Part shown: positions 46,420 through 57,342 of the stretch, piece after piece
How the letters are laid out: the number at the start of each line of letters is the position of its first letter
How positions within the stretch are numbered: position 1 is the stretch's first letter
NCBI GenBank assembly: GCA_027924645.1
Contig: BSBN01001484.1
Coordinates: 2,294,001 to 2,358,000, forward strand
Source of the DNA: Cunninghamia lanceolata
Taxonomy: Eukaryota > Streptophyta > Pinopsida > Cupressales > Cupressaceae
Direction of reading: 5' to 3'
Length of the DNA: 64,000 nucleotides
Notes under the pieces: model-generated
The model's input: the letters and a program-made list of their open reading frames with translations, nothing else
Database searches by the model: none
What the model was told of the DNA's origin: nothing
Position numbers and translations under genes: made by a program

Positions 46420-47618
46420 ATGAGTAACATATTTTGATGCAAAGAAAAGTGATGACATTTCCATTTATTAAATTGAAGTTTTACCCATTTTGGATATGAT
46501 AGTAGATTCACCTCAAGGTATACATTGATGTCAAGCATGCGGCCTTTCTTGTTTGGGTTTGCTTCAAGGTCATCTCTTTCTTTCCTTTTTGAATTTTTTC
46601 TATATATATATATATATATATAAGTGATCAACATGGTTCTTTTCATTCAGTTGTTTGTTGTAAACATGAAGTTTCTAAGTGTTCCAGCTAGCCATGGTAA
46701 GGGAGGATTTGGGAAGATCTTTAAGCTCTATCTATTTTTATTTCTTTGTCCATGTGTTCTTTTTGTCTCACCCTTCTCTTTTGGAAGTATTGATTATTCA
46801 ATTTGTTTCAATTCTTCTAAAACTATCTCTCAAAATGAGAAGCTTTGGGTAGAGCCCTGGATTGCATTTCAACAACCCATTACAACATGCATTCTACATA
46901 ATAGTGTTTATCACAAGCATACCTATCAAGGAGGTTTGAATGAGTTTTTCCCTCTTAGTATGTTATCATTCATTTCCTTCCTAGTGGTAGGGTGGTGAAT
47001 TTTCAAGCCTCGGAGGATGGGGATGAATATTCAATAAGCCACATGTGCTTCATTTAAAACCTTCTCAGTTGGGAAGCTAGAAAGAAGTTTGTTGGTGTTG
47101 TTGCTTCACTACATCCTCAACTTGTAGATCCTACTCATGCTCCTTCCTTGACCTTATGTTCTAAGTCAATGGTGCATGGACTTGATGATGTTGGCCTTGA
47201 AAATGATCTTATTGCAAGCTCACAATCTTCTTTTTGGTGGGCATGTGACGTGGAGTTGAGCTTAAAGGGTTAAGATAAGGGTTCATAACTTGATTCCTCT
47301 CTAATGTCATCCTTAGCATCCTATCACATCAATAAATCAAGCCCACCACAAATATTGTTATGAACACAAACTACTTCACAACAACTCATTGTATCAAGAA
47401 CTGACAAGTGTCAATCATCCAAGTGAGATGAGCCTTGTTTGCTTCTATAAATAGGAATTCTTCTTCTTTGTTCAATGACTTTTGGGAGTGAATTTGCATC
47501 TTGTGTGGTGTAATAACTTTCAATAGAGAATAAAAGGGTTTGTAGACCAAAATTGTGATGTTCACTATGTGTAAGATTTATGTAATGCTAGTTCTTGAAA
47601 ATTAATGCAAAGATAATT
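46420..47618. other. Unassigned sequence between elements B and D
   Basis: No recognisable gene. An open frame at 46624-46998 has hydrophobic runs but no known motif. TATAAATAGG at 47443-47452 is a clean TATA box with ordinary spacing to D's insertion point; it could belong to an older LTR or a lost promoter. A short (TA)n lies near 46600. Confidence 0.45.
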
Positions 47619-47623
47619 CCTTA
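47619..47623. repeat. Target-site duplication CCTTA of element D, left copy
   Basis: CCTTA precedes D's TGTTGGC terminus and recurs at 63681-63685 after the right LTR. Confidence 0.92.
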
Positions 47624-49003
47624 TGTTGGCAATTTGGATGATCTTGATGTTTGAAGGTGTTTTCATTGATGGAAACAAGAAAAGGAACAAGGTTGGAAGA
47701 GATATTTTGGTCCAGTGAAGAAGACTTAGTCAGTTTGGCTAAGTGTTGGTAGTGTACAAAGACAACAACAAAGAGACAGTGTTTGGATTGGCATTGGTCC
47801 GCAATTGAAGACCTAATCATGGGGTTATGGTATGTTATTTGTAGCCCTTACAAGATCTTATATCTAAGATTTCAGCCTTTGATATGTACCGGAAGCATAT
47901 CTTCAAATAGCCTAAGTCTAGCATTACAGAGAACAGAGGTAATAAGAATAGAACAATCACTTGTTTTGGTCTGCACTCCTCCGGTGTTGCATATATTATT
48001 ATATGGTTTTGAGGTGTTGTAAACACTTGTATGAAGTATCTAAATCTAGAGTTGCAAAGTCTAAAGTCCACCAGAGTGATAATTTTGAACTACTAAATCT
48101 CGCTACTTGGCTTGACAGTGTTTGACTATGACAGGGTCTGAGTTCTATTGGTCCGCACTTTACTGCAAATTGATATTATGCTCTATAGTTCTAAAGGAAA
48201 GATTGGGAATGTATGAAGAGTCTTTGATGAGATCTTGAGTAGATCTTGTGATCTGCAGTGAAAGTTGCAGTCTGACAGATAGACTGAGTTAGTAACAGTC
48301 TATGTTTGAGGCCGACATGATAGTTTGATCTAAGTGCGGTAAGTTCTATTGATTAGAACTTTATCTTAAGTGGTTCTATAGTTGGAGCTGACATATGAGA
48401 AGATGTTTCAAGTGTTAATTGGGTCCACTATGTAATTTGGTGAACGAATTTGGCTGACAAGTTACATAAGGCATGACTACACGCTACACCTCTGTTAGCC
48501 GACCTAATGTGAAGATTCTAAGTGTTGTGGATATATATATGAGATCAAATTCAGTGTTTGAGTGATGAAGAGTATAAATGTGAAATTGTATGTGATGTGT
48601 GAAGTACAGTAAGGGCGAAAAGAGTAGAAGAAGAGAGATCTTTCTTGATGTAAAAGCATAGCAGTGAAAAAGAGTAGTCAAAGATGAAGAGTTTTGAGAT
48701 AGTGTTTCTGAGCTTCATTGGAACTATAACCATGGATTCATAGATGCAATCAGAGCAATTCATTTTGGCAGTGAGCCACCTCTTTGCTTCTTTCTTTCTC
48801 TAGGCAGTGAACCTATCTTGGCAGTGAGCCTTTCTGGCAATGAGCATTTCTTTGGGCAGTGAGCCCTAGGCATTGAGATCTAAGGCAGTAAGCCTCCTTG
48901 TAATTTGGTATTGATATTACATAATTATTATGAGATAACACTCACCGTGGTTTTTCCTAGTTTTGGGTTTCCACGTAAAAATCTTGGTGTTCATGAGTGA
49001 TGT
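47624..49003 (+). repeat. D 5' LTR, part left of C2
   Basis: Matches 62224-63550. It contains an (AT)n TATA region at 48531-48540, a cluster of GGCAGTGAGCC motifs (48763-48895) and the tail segment GGTTTTTCC...TTTCCACGTAAAAATC. Element C2 follows at GATGT. Confidence 0.9.
48763..48895 (+). repeat. GGCAGTGAGCC motif cluster in D LTR
   Basis: Six close variants of GGCAGTGAGCC are spaced 15-40 bases apart. The 3' LTR has them at about 63345-63460, and the solo LTR in D carries three at about 59604-59650. Confidence 0.7.
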
Positions 49004-50385
49004 TGTTTTGTATGAAAAAGGAGGGATGGGGTTTGATTTGTTGTTTTAGTGTTGATGGGTTTAGATCCTCCTTTCACAACAAACATTCAAGGACATATCA
49101 ACTGAGTTGAATCTCTACTAAGTGAGCATTCACCTAACAGGTTGGGTTGTCACTTGGAATGATGTGGAAACTCTGAAATTGCTGATTAATATCTCACTTT
49201 AATCCTTAAATATGTAAGAAACCCTAATTATGCAAAATAGTGAATAAACTGGTAAATTCAGACAAATGCCTACAGATTAAGGAAGAGGACAAGGATTAAT
49301 AACTGACCATTTTTTAAAGTTCAGAATTCAAAATATTTGAGGACAATGCCCTAGGCACCCAAGTCCAAGGTATTGTTTTCTTTGTGGAATGCAGAACTCC
49401 TTCCGACACTGATGATCATTGTTCCATCTATTTTCATCATTGGAAATGTGGAGGACACTGCCCTAGGTGCCCTTGTCCAAGGTAGGCTGATTTTCGAGAT
49501 GTTGGGGTATCTTCAGATGTAGAATGTCATTGTAACACTAATTCCTATCTCTGTGATTCCATAGGACATTGCCCTAGGTGCCCATGTCACGAAATGTTCA
49601 ATACTGTCCCTTTCTTTTCGGATCCTGAATCCCTGTCGTCTGTAACCTTCCTCTGCAACTCCACTCCATGAAACTTAGTACCTGTAACCTACAATCACAA
49701 AGGAGTGTGGTTTGGGGTTGTGGTGTTAAGAGGCTTGCCTCAGTCAAGCCTCGGAGAGACATTCAAGTCTTCCGAACACCGTTGTCAGATAAGAGTGTGT
49801 ATCTCTGCGGGATAGAAGCGAAATCCAAATGATAAATGATTCAAACATAAACAAATGTCACCTTAGAAGTGTAGATCTCACATAAATGAAGGCTCTTCAA
49901 TCACACAAGAAGATGAAGCCAAATATGCAATCATAAACACAATAAAAATGCTCTTCTATGCAACGATGAATATCATGGATGCTCTAAAATCATAAGTAGG
50001 CATAAAGTTAACGATCATCTTCTAGTTTATAGATGAAAACTTAAACATGCTTATATATGCAACTACACACATTCCTGCTAAGAATTTCATAATTCAAACT
50101 TTAGGTGTCAGCATAGGACCTAACAATGGTCATATAATTGACACTTAGATTTAGGGCCTGACCCAAAATATGGCAGGACTAGGGCATGAGTGCCCAAATC
50201 CTCCCTCCATATTTCAGTCAAGAGTCATCTCAATAGCACCCCTAGGTCCTATTTACCATAGCACTTAGGGGTTTTCTCATCGGGATTCAAAATTAACATG
50301 CAATATGCTCTAAATGCAACCTAAGGACCCGGGAGCTAAACCTTAAGAGGGAAAAGCCCCCAAGGGGACATTTTCTGACATAACA
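49004..50385 (-). repeat. C2 3' LTR
   Basis: Matches the C1 LTRs. It holds three GGACA...GTCC-type motifs (near 49333, 49453, 49562) where the C1 LTRs have two. The minus-strand TATA box is at 50051-50058. Polypurine tract AAAGTGGGGGCTAAA follows at 50386-50400. Confidence 0.9.
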
Positions 50386-50400
50386 TTTAGCCCCCACTTT
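50386..50400 (-). promoter_or_regulatory. C2 polypurine tract
   Basis: Minus-strand AAAGTGGGGGCTAAA directly before the 3' LTR start; one base differs from C1. Confidence 0.75.
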
Positions 50401-50694
50401 AATGTGTGCATGAACTCAAGGCCCATACATGCATTAAAGTACGGTCAACAAACACAACAAACACACCAAGCATAGTGAAGACATACCAAACACATTGAAG
50501 ACAATAACAGGCACGCAAAACACGGAGAAGACAATAATAGTCACGCAAGACATAGAGAAGACAATATTAAAGACACACACAACACAATGAATATAGTGAA
50601 TGCAGTGATTATTTCTTTTTTTTTTTTTTCATTTTCTCATATATATATGAATGCAAGTGCAAGTACATGGAAAGTAAACACACAACCCAAAATA

Positions 50695-50910
50695 CAAGAG
50701 GAGCTCATCGCCACCAGTCTTGAAACTGCATCAGGGGCAATAGACACGTAATACAAATCTCAGAGTGTAGGAGGAGCTCATCGCCACCAATATTGAAACT
50801 ACACTTGAGAACAAACACGCCATACAAATCCCAAAGCATAGGAGGAGCTCATCTCCACTAGTCTTGAGACTATGCTTGGGAATAAACACGCCATACACAC
50901 ACATGAAAGA
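50695..50910 (-). repeat. C2 internal tandem repeat, about 72-bp period
   Basis: Units with AGGAGCTCATC, CGCCACCA and ACACGCCATACA start near 50697, 50769 and 50840, as in C1. Confidence 0.8.
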
Positions 50911-51079
50911 CATGGAGAAAACACAACCAAGTGATGGAAGGAGCCTATTGCTAGGTTCACCACCATCTCAGGCACATTACAGGCACACACTGATCATGAT
51001 TGGGATTTGCCACAACAATCGCCAAAGACACGCTTAAGGGAGGATACACCAACCCCGCCTGCTCAGAGGACTTTTAGAA

Positions 51080-51255
51080 AATGATAGGATGTGCACTCTC
51101 CTCGAGAAATACACCATCCCTGCCTCTACAGAGGGCTTAAAATAAAAGGATATTCATGATATCCTGCCTCCACAGAGGGCTTATTGATTGCAATATAAAA
51201 ATAAAGATGTGCACTCACTCAGAGATACAACATCCCGCCTCTGCAGAGGGCTTAC
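51080..51255 (-). repeat. C2 repeats with CCTCTGCAGAGG palindrome
   Basis: Same three-unit set as C1 19712-19890. The last unit has CCGCCTCTGCAGAGGGCTT with the perfect 12-base palindrome. Confidence 0.75.
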
Positions 51256-52142
51256 AAACACGCTTCATTAGTACCAAAATCATTAGACATCTTACCTTAT
51301 ATGCCCCCACCTTAAGGTGGTTGATATTGTGTACCAATATCAAGCACGTTAAGGTAGAGAGAAAACACACAAGGGAACAAGAGCTCTCGCAAAGCCCATG
51401 CCCCCAGGAGGTGACATGCACTTTACGATTGCCAAATGTTCCCACAAACACACAATATCTTGCAAGAAGAGGTTAGAAATCTTTTCTTATGATAAAAAAT
51501 AAATGCATGCAAACAATCACATCAAGAGCCAAGGTTATACTACAGACTCAAAAACTGAGTATAACTGTGGGGCTATACTACAAAGATCTCATAACCGAGT
51601 ATAATCAAGGCGAGACCCAAGATAAACAAAGTGCATGGAGCAACAATATTGTTATGGTTCATTAGTGCGACAAGACAACATCAAAATATCACATGGAGTT
51701 ATTCTACTAGCCAAGCATTGGATAATATATATCAACCCCATCGTCATGTATGGACTAGGTCCATTTTTTGATTTCTCGCTGAAGGGACACGTGGTCCGTA
51801 TCAATATTATTTGTTTTTCGTCATTTGCCAGCTAGATAGAACCATTAGAAGAAGGTAAACAATAAATCAAGAGAGGAAAACAAGTGCCTTAGGGACAATC
51901 ACGTAGGAGGGTGACCCCAAGTCACCAATTGCAATGCTATGTCCTTAAGACACAACACGCAACAATGAAAATAGAGGAGAAGATCGATAGAAGAATGATG
52001 ATACAAATAGAAAAAGGGTCACAATAGAGGCGGTCTCCTGGTATCCTTGACCTTACAAGAGAATCAAGGGTCATCCTAGGAGGCCTAAACAACACATAAC
52101 ACATCACGAGGGGAATCACATCACAGAGGTAAAGGGTTAGAA

Positions 52143-52154
52143 ATACTTACCTGT
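52143..52154 (-). promoter_or_regulatory. C2 predicted 5' splice site
   Basis: Minus-strand CTACAG followed by GTAAGTAT, at the same place as in C1 although surrounding bases differ (CCTACAG here, CTTACAG there). Confidence 0.5.
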
Positions 52155-52159
52155 AGGGA

Positions 52160-53385
52160 CAACCGACCTAATGGTTGTCAACAAGCAAATCATCATCTTC
52201 CCACTCACGAATGTTAGAGGAAAGTGGGACATAAGGGACAAGTGCCCAACTGGATTATCATTATCTTTAAGTTCATCTTCATTAAGCTCTTTGTTGTTTG
52301 TTTCAATGTTAGGTTGAATGTTTTCTTGTTGAATTGCATTTCATTGGGGAAAAGCTTGTCTTCTCTACCTCCTTTCTCTTGCTTGTCTATTCCTTCTTGT
52401 CTTACTGTTTATCTCTGCAAAGGCATTGTTACGTTTTTCCATAGGAGTTTGCACATTAGAGGAGGAAGCACCATGTTCAAATTTCATTGGTCTCGATGAA
52501 ATGTTTTGTTGTTGATGAACACCTCCCAATCCTTGTAAGGATGATGGGGGAGGAACCTCAGCATAGATACCATCTCTCCGTGGATGAGGTGAGTTATGAA
52601 ACTTTTCCTTATCCACTTCTATGATGCCAATTATTTCATCATAGTCATAAAAATCTTATTTTATTCTTATTTCATTTTATCATTTTTTCTTTTTCTCTAA
52701 GTGAATCTTTGAATACATGTTGCTCTTCCCTTATTGTTTGTAAAGGAGGCTCGGCCACTCTAGCTAGTTGTTTTGCTTTGTATCGTCTATATTCTAAGAT
52801 GGATTGGTCTCTTCCTGGCTTAGGGTCTCTATCAGGTTGTGGCAAGAAGTAATCAAGAGCAAAGTTCTTGTCTTTAGCTGGAGGTTGATATGAATTATGG
52901 CAGATAGTACGTATCTCTCCATGCAAAGGGAATTTTATGCATTTGTGAATAGTTGAGAGGACGACATTCATAGCCTTAAGGCATGGATGTCCTAATTTTA
53001 CACAGAAGAGGTCAGATGAGGGGATAACATCAAATAACTGATCCACAACTTTATCATATACCGAGACCAATAAGGTTATCTTCCCAAATGTATTCATCAA
53101 AGCTCCATTATGTGTTTTAATTCTCAAATTCGACAGTTCATAAGAATCTTGTGCCAAATCATGTTTAAGAAGGAAATCTTCCGTAACCACGTTAATCATG
53201 CAATTAGGGTCTATAAGTGTTCCATGCACATGTATTTCCATTATGTTCACTGTAATATAAAGAGGCCCTTCAGTATCTACCATTGCTTTGTCATGAGGTG
53301 TAAATGTTATTTCAAGTTTAGGGATTCTTCTTTTCAGATAAGGCCTAAGAGAAAACCTAGCATTATTGTTGTATTAAGAAGCCAT
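52160..53385 (-). pseudogene. C2 retropepsin-like ORF (broken)
   Basis: An ATG at 53385 opens the frame, but a TAA falls three codons later, where C1 still has a sense codon. The long open part (52672-53283) reads GPLYITVNIMEIHVHGTLID, PNCMINVVTEDFLLKHDLAQ and FCVKLGHPCLKAMNVVLSTI, with HKCIKFPLHGEI after it. It is a retropepsin fold by comparison with the protease of element B, with Asp-Pro-Asn at the active site as in C1. A further frame (52365-52616) carries EVPPPSSLQGLGG and a basic RRNRQARERR end. C1 and C2 have different lesions, so both were copied from a more intact source. Confidence 0.72.
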
Positions 53386-54112
53386 GTATATGTTTTAAAA
53401 TGAATTCCAAATCAGATTTTAAAGATTTTCAACACTTATGCAAGAAACAAGTGTAAAAGTATGTATGAATATGACCTAAAATGCTTGATTTTTCAACTTT
53501 TTTCAATGCAAATGAGTGAAAGAAAAGGTGTTGTAAGGAAATTGATGAGGGGAAGCAAATAATATGCCTAATAATAGTCCAATGATGCATAAATATCCTT
53601 CACAACACACCTTTGATGCAATTCTAAATGCAAAATAAGCCAAAATCTAGTGAAAAATGCAAGATTTCAAACCTTAGACATGAAATTTTGCAAGAAAGAC
53701 ACTATGATGAAACACTAAAGTTATAAATCAGTCCTAAATGAGTGTTTTAAAATAGTATTAAAATTTGAAACAAGAATTTAACTACAAACCCTAGCTCATG
53801 CAAAAACTAGGTTATATGAAAATGCACAATTTTAAGCAATTTTTAACAATTTAGGCATGAAAATGCAATGCAAATGAATGATTAATGATGGATTTATGTA
53901 ATTTAAATCACAGATAATGAAAATAAAAGAAATCAAATGAAATTGAATGCAAATTAATTCAAATTATTTGAAAATGCAAGCCTAAAATGCCAATTTTTTT
54001 AAATTTTCCAAAATTTTTAATTTTTTTTTTGTAATTTTTCAAATGCAATTAGATGAATGAGTGCAAATCTATCACACAACACTCAGCAAGGTGAAAAAAT
54101 TTAAAAAAAAAA

Positions 54113-54125
54113 CATGTGTTCACCA
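54113..54125 (-). promoter_or_regulatory. C2 candidate primer-binding site
   Basis: Minus-strand TGGTGAACACATG lies three bases after the 5' LTR; it differs from C1 at two bases. Confidence 0.5.
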
Positions 54126-54128
54126 ATT

Positions 54129-55498
54129 TTTTTGGTATGAAAAAGGAGGGATGGGGTTTGATTTATTGTTTTAGTGTTGATGGGTTTAGATCCTCCTTTC
54201 ACAACAAACATTCAAGGACATATCAACCAAGTTGAATCTCTACTAAGCGAGAGCATTCACCTAACAGGTTGGGCTGTCACTTGGAACAATGTGGAAAGTT
54301 AGAAATTGCTAATTAATATTTCACTTTAATCCTTAAATATGTAAGAAACCCTAATTATGTAAAACAGTGAAAAAATTAGTAAATTTAGACAAATGCCTAG
54401 AGATTAAGGAAGAGGACAGGGATTAATAACTAACCATTTTTCAAAGTTTAGAATTTGAAATGTTTGAGGACAATGCCCTGGGTGCCCAAGTCCAAGGTAT
54501 TGTTTTCTTCGCGGAATGTAGAACTCTTTTCGGCATTGATGATCACTGTTTTGTCTATTTTCGTCATTGGAAATGTGGACGACACTGTCCAAGGCAGGCT
54601 GATTTTTGGGATGTCAGGGCTTCTTTAGATGTAGAATGTCATTGTAACACTATTTCCCATCTCTATGACTCTAGAGGACATTGCCCTAGGCACCCATGTC
54701 CTGAAATGTTCAATATTGTCCCTTTCTTTTCGGATCTTAAATCCTTGTCATTTGCAACCTTCCTCTGCAACTCCACTTTGTAAAACCTGATACTTGTAAC
54801 CTGCAATCACAAAGGAGTGTGGTTGGGGGTTGTGGTGTTTAGAGGCTTGCCTTAGTCAAGCCCCGAAGAGACATTCAAGTTTTTCGAACACCATTGTCAG
54901 ATAAGAGTACGTATCCCTATGGGATAGAGGCAAAATCCAAATGATAAATGATTCAAACATAAACAAATGTTACCTTAGAAGTGTAGATCTCACATAAATG
55001 AAGTCTCTTCAATCACATGAGAAGATGAAGCCAAATCTACAATCACAAACACAATAACAATGCTTTGCTCTGTAACAATGAATATCATGAATGCTCTAAA
55101 ATCATAAGTAGGTATAAAGTTCACAATCATCTTCTAGTTTACAAATAAAAACCTAAGCATGCTTATATATGCAAATACACACATTCCCTCTAAGAATTTC
55201 ATAATTCAAACTTTAGGTGTCAACATAGGACCTAACGACGGTCACATAGCCAACACTTAGATTTAGGGCCTGACCCAAAACAAGGCAGGACTAGGGCATG
55301 AGCACCCAAGTCCTCCCTCCCTATTTTAGTTAGGAGTCATCTCAATAGCACCCCGTAGGTCCTATTTACCATAACACTTAGGGGTTTTCTCACTGGGATT
55401 CAAAATTAACATGCAATATGCTCTAAATGCAATCTAAGGACCTATGAGCTAAACCTTAAGAGGGAAAAGCCTCCAAGGGGACATTTTCTAACATAACA
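54129..55498 (-). repeat. C2 5' LTR
   Basis: Begins TGTTATGTTAG at 55498 on the minus strand. TATA box at 55163-55170. Its inner end is mutated. Confidence 0.88.
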
Positions 55499-55631
55499 GA
55501 TGCTTTGTGGTTTCTTTTTCTATGCTTAATTTGCTTTGTTGTTGTTTGTGGTAAATGGACTATTAGTTTAATAAGTAAAAGGTTAAATAGAATACTGATT
55601 CACCCCCCCTCAGTATTTTGGGTGTTCAACA
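55499..55631 (+). repeat. D 5' LTR, part right of C2
   Basis: The last 130 bases of the LTR, from GATGCTTTGTGG to GGGTGTTCAACA, including GATTCACCCCCCC. It matches 63547-63680. Confidence 0.92.
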
Positions 55632-55633
55632 AT

Positions 55634-55651
55634 TGGTATCAGAGCCTAGTT
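55634..55651 (+). promoter_or_regulatory. D primer-binding site (initiator Met)
   Basis: TGGTATCAGAGCCTAGTT; the first 12 bases are the exact complement of the plant initiator-Met tRNA end. Confidence 0.92.
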
Positions 55652-55699
55652 CCTTTGAAGAAGTCTAACAACTTAAGGAAGATCTTCGAGATTGAACAC

Positions 55700-56905
55700 A
55701 TGGCAGGTAAAAGGTACTCCACTCCTCCTAAAGAAATTGATTCAACTGAAACTATAGAAGAAGAATGCATGCTTGTCAGTGAAGAAGAACTCAAAGTTTC
55801 TCTTGAAGATCTTGAAAGGACTGAAATAGAAAACAGGGATCTGAAAGAAAATGTCAAGGAAGCAGATGAGTGCATCAGAACATTAAGGGAGCAGGTCAAG
55901 AGATTCAAAGAAAAGCATAAGGAGGTTAGTGAACAATTGAATGGTTTGAAAGTGGAAGTTGTAGAAAGAGCAAAAGCAAAAGAAGACCTAAATCAACTGG
56001 TGAAAGACAAATCAGAAGAATGTGCTAAGCTTGAAAAGGAAGTTGCGAACCTGAAGCTTGATTTGGAGAAAGCAAAGAGTTATGAAGAAAAATTCAAGAT
56101 AAGTTCTACAAAACTTGATGAGATGCTTGCTATCCAAAAGAACTCTGATGACAAAGAAGGATTGGGATTTGAGAAAGGTGAAAGTTCTAAATCCGGTCAA
56201 GAAAAGAATGTTGAGATCAAGAAGGACAAAGACAAACAAATCCAGAATCAAAGGAACAAACCTAGAAAACCACCGGTCAGGAAACCAAATGCTCAAAGGC
56301 ACCCTTCTTTCAATGGTTATTGTAATGCATGCAATAAGTTTGGTCATAAGGCTACTCAATGTAGAAGTAGAGTAAATCAAAAGGTTCCATCATTTTTTTG
56401 TCAGTGCTTCACTTGCAATAAAGTTGGTCATAAAGCTAATGAATGCAAAAGTCAGATAAGGAATGGTTACAACAATGGAAGGAATGATCAAAATTTCAAA
56501 GGTAACTACTTTATATGCAAGAGGTTTGGTCATAGAGCTAGTGAATGCGGAAGTCAGATATGGAACAACTATAATAATGGAAGGAATTTTCAATCTTTCA
56601 ATGGGAATTGCTTTGCATGCAATAGATTTGGACACAAGGCTGACCAATGCAGATCAAAGATGAATGGAAGGAACAATGGTCAGAGAAATATTATATGTTT
56701 CAATTGCAATAGGTCTGGACATATTGCAAGATTCTGCAAAAGCAAGAATGTGAAGGACAATCAGGCAGAGATGAAGAAACTGGTACAAAAGGTAGATCTA
56801 GCAGAAATCAAGGAGATGAATAAGATTTGGGTTAAGAAGAAAGTACATGAAGTCAAGAATGAGTCTGCACCAGACTCTAGTGCAGGTACTTCCTCCGAGA
56901 AGTAA
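55700..56905 (+). CDS. D gag-like protein: coiled coil plus five CCHC zinc knuckles
   Basis: From the ATG at 55700, the first after the primer site in this frame, 401 residues are open without a stop. Residues about 25-150 are rich in Glu, Lys and Leu with a coiled-coil look. A basic Lys/Arg/Pro stretch follows. Then come five boxes of the form C-x2-C-x4-H-x4-C at 56321, 56405, 56507, 56609 and 56696 (residues 208-346). The first Cys of box 3 is Tyr. The others are intact, for example CFTCNKVGHKANEC. Zinc knuckles of this kind bind element RNA in gag proteins. The usual N-terminal capsid domain of copia gags is not recognisable, and five knuckles is more than the one or two usual in plant copia gags. 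The frame also extends upstream of the primer site, which is chance. It is the only long intact ORF in the window. Confidence 0.75.
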   Translation: MAGKRYSTPPKEIDSTETIEEECMLVSEEELKVSLEDLERTEIENRDLKENVKEADECIRTLREQVKRFKEKHKEVSEQLNGLKVEVVERAKAKEDLNQLVKDKSEECAKLEKEVANLKLDLEKAKSYEEKFKISSTKLDEMLAIQKNSDDKEGLGFEKGESSKSGQEKNVEIKKDKDKQIQNQRNKPRKPPVRKPNAQRHPSFNGYCNACNKFGHKATQCRSRVNQKVPSFFCQCFTCNKVGHKANECKSQIRNGYNNGRNDQNFKGNYFICKRFGHRASECGSQIWNNYNNGRNFQSFNGNCFACNRFGHKADQCRSKMNGRNNGQRNIICFNCNRSGHIARFCKSKNVKDNQAEMKKLVQKVDLAEIKEMNKIWVKKKVHEVKNESAPDSSAGTSSEK

Positions 56906-57342
56906 ATTGGGAGCTCTAACTTAGGGGGGGCTTAAATGAAAAATATTGTTTCCCTAGCCAAAAAAGTGGTGTTGACATTCAACATGAAGGTATAAGCTAG
57001 AAAACAACATAATAGAGCCTTTGAAGAAGATTCTGGTAGAAAAGAATCTAATACGGTGGATTGCGGAGCAATTTAGATTGATTGTGGGTGGCAGAGTAAG
57101 AGTTTGACAGCTTTTTGAATCCAACATTTATGATGATTAAGTTTTGATGAAAATGGGTTAAAAGGGAATTCATTTGAAAGGAAATCACATTATATTCAAA
57201 CCCTCAAGTGTCTAAGGAGATCTAAGAAGCAAAGCTAAGGTGAATCCAAGTATTTAGTGATTAGTGTGAAGAAATCCTAACCAGAAACAAAAGGTATTTA
57301 CAACTCTCTCTTTTAAAAAGTTTCTGTGTTGAGCCAGTAAAG

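Larger units (their letters stand above)
49004..55498 (-). mobile_element. Element C2: sister of C1, nested in D's 5' LTR
   Basis: LTRs at 49004-50385 and 54129-55498 bound an interior like C1's: candidate primer site, protease-like ORF, splice-donor sequence, two sets of tandem repeats and polypurine tract, all on the minus strand. The target site is GATGT on the left (48999-49003) and GATGC on the right (55499-55503). D's own 3' LTR shows the empty site as GTGATGCTTTG at 63545-63555, proving the nesting and that GATGC is the original. The start of the upper LTR copy has mutated (TT for TG). Confidence 0.88.

Noticed and set aside
46624..46998. 124-residue frame with HGKGGFGKIFKL, considered as a kinase glycine loop
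   Set aside because: The glycine pattern is too short and no other kinase block follows on either strand.
55505..55699. Upstream extension of D's gag frame with a hydrophobic start like a signal peptide
   Set aside because: It covers the LTR end and primer site, so it cannot be part of the natural gag; the ATG at 55700 is the sensible start.
56012..56647. Minus-strand open frames opposite D's gag with hydrophobic composition
   Set aside because: Mirror frames of a Lys/Glu-rich coding strand; no motif.
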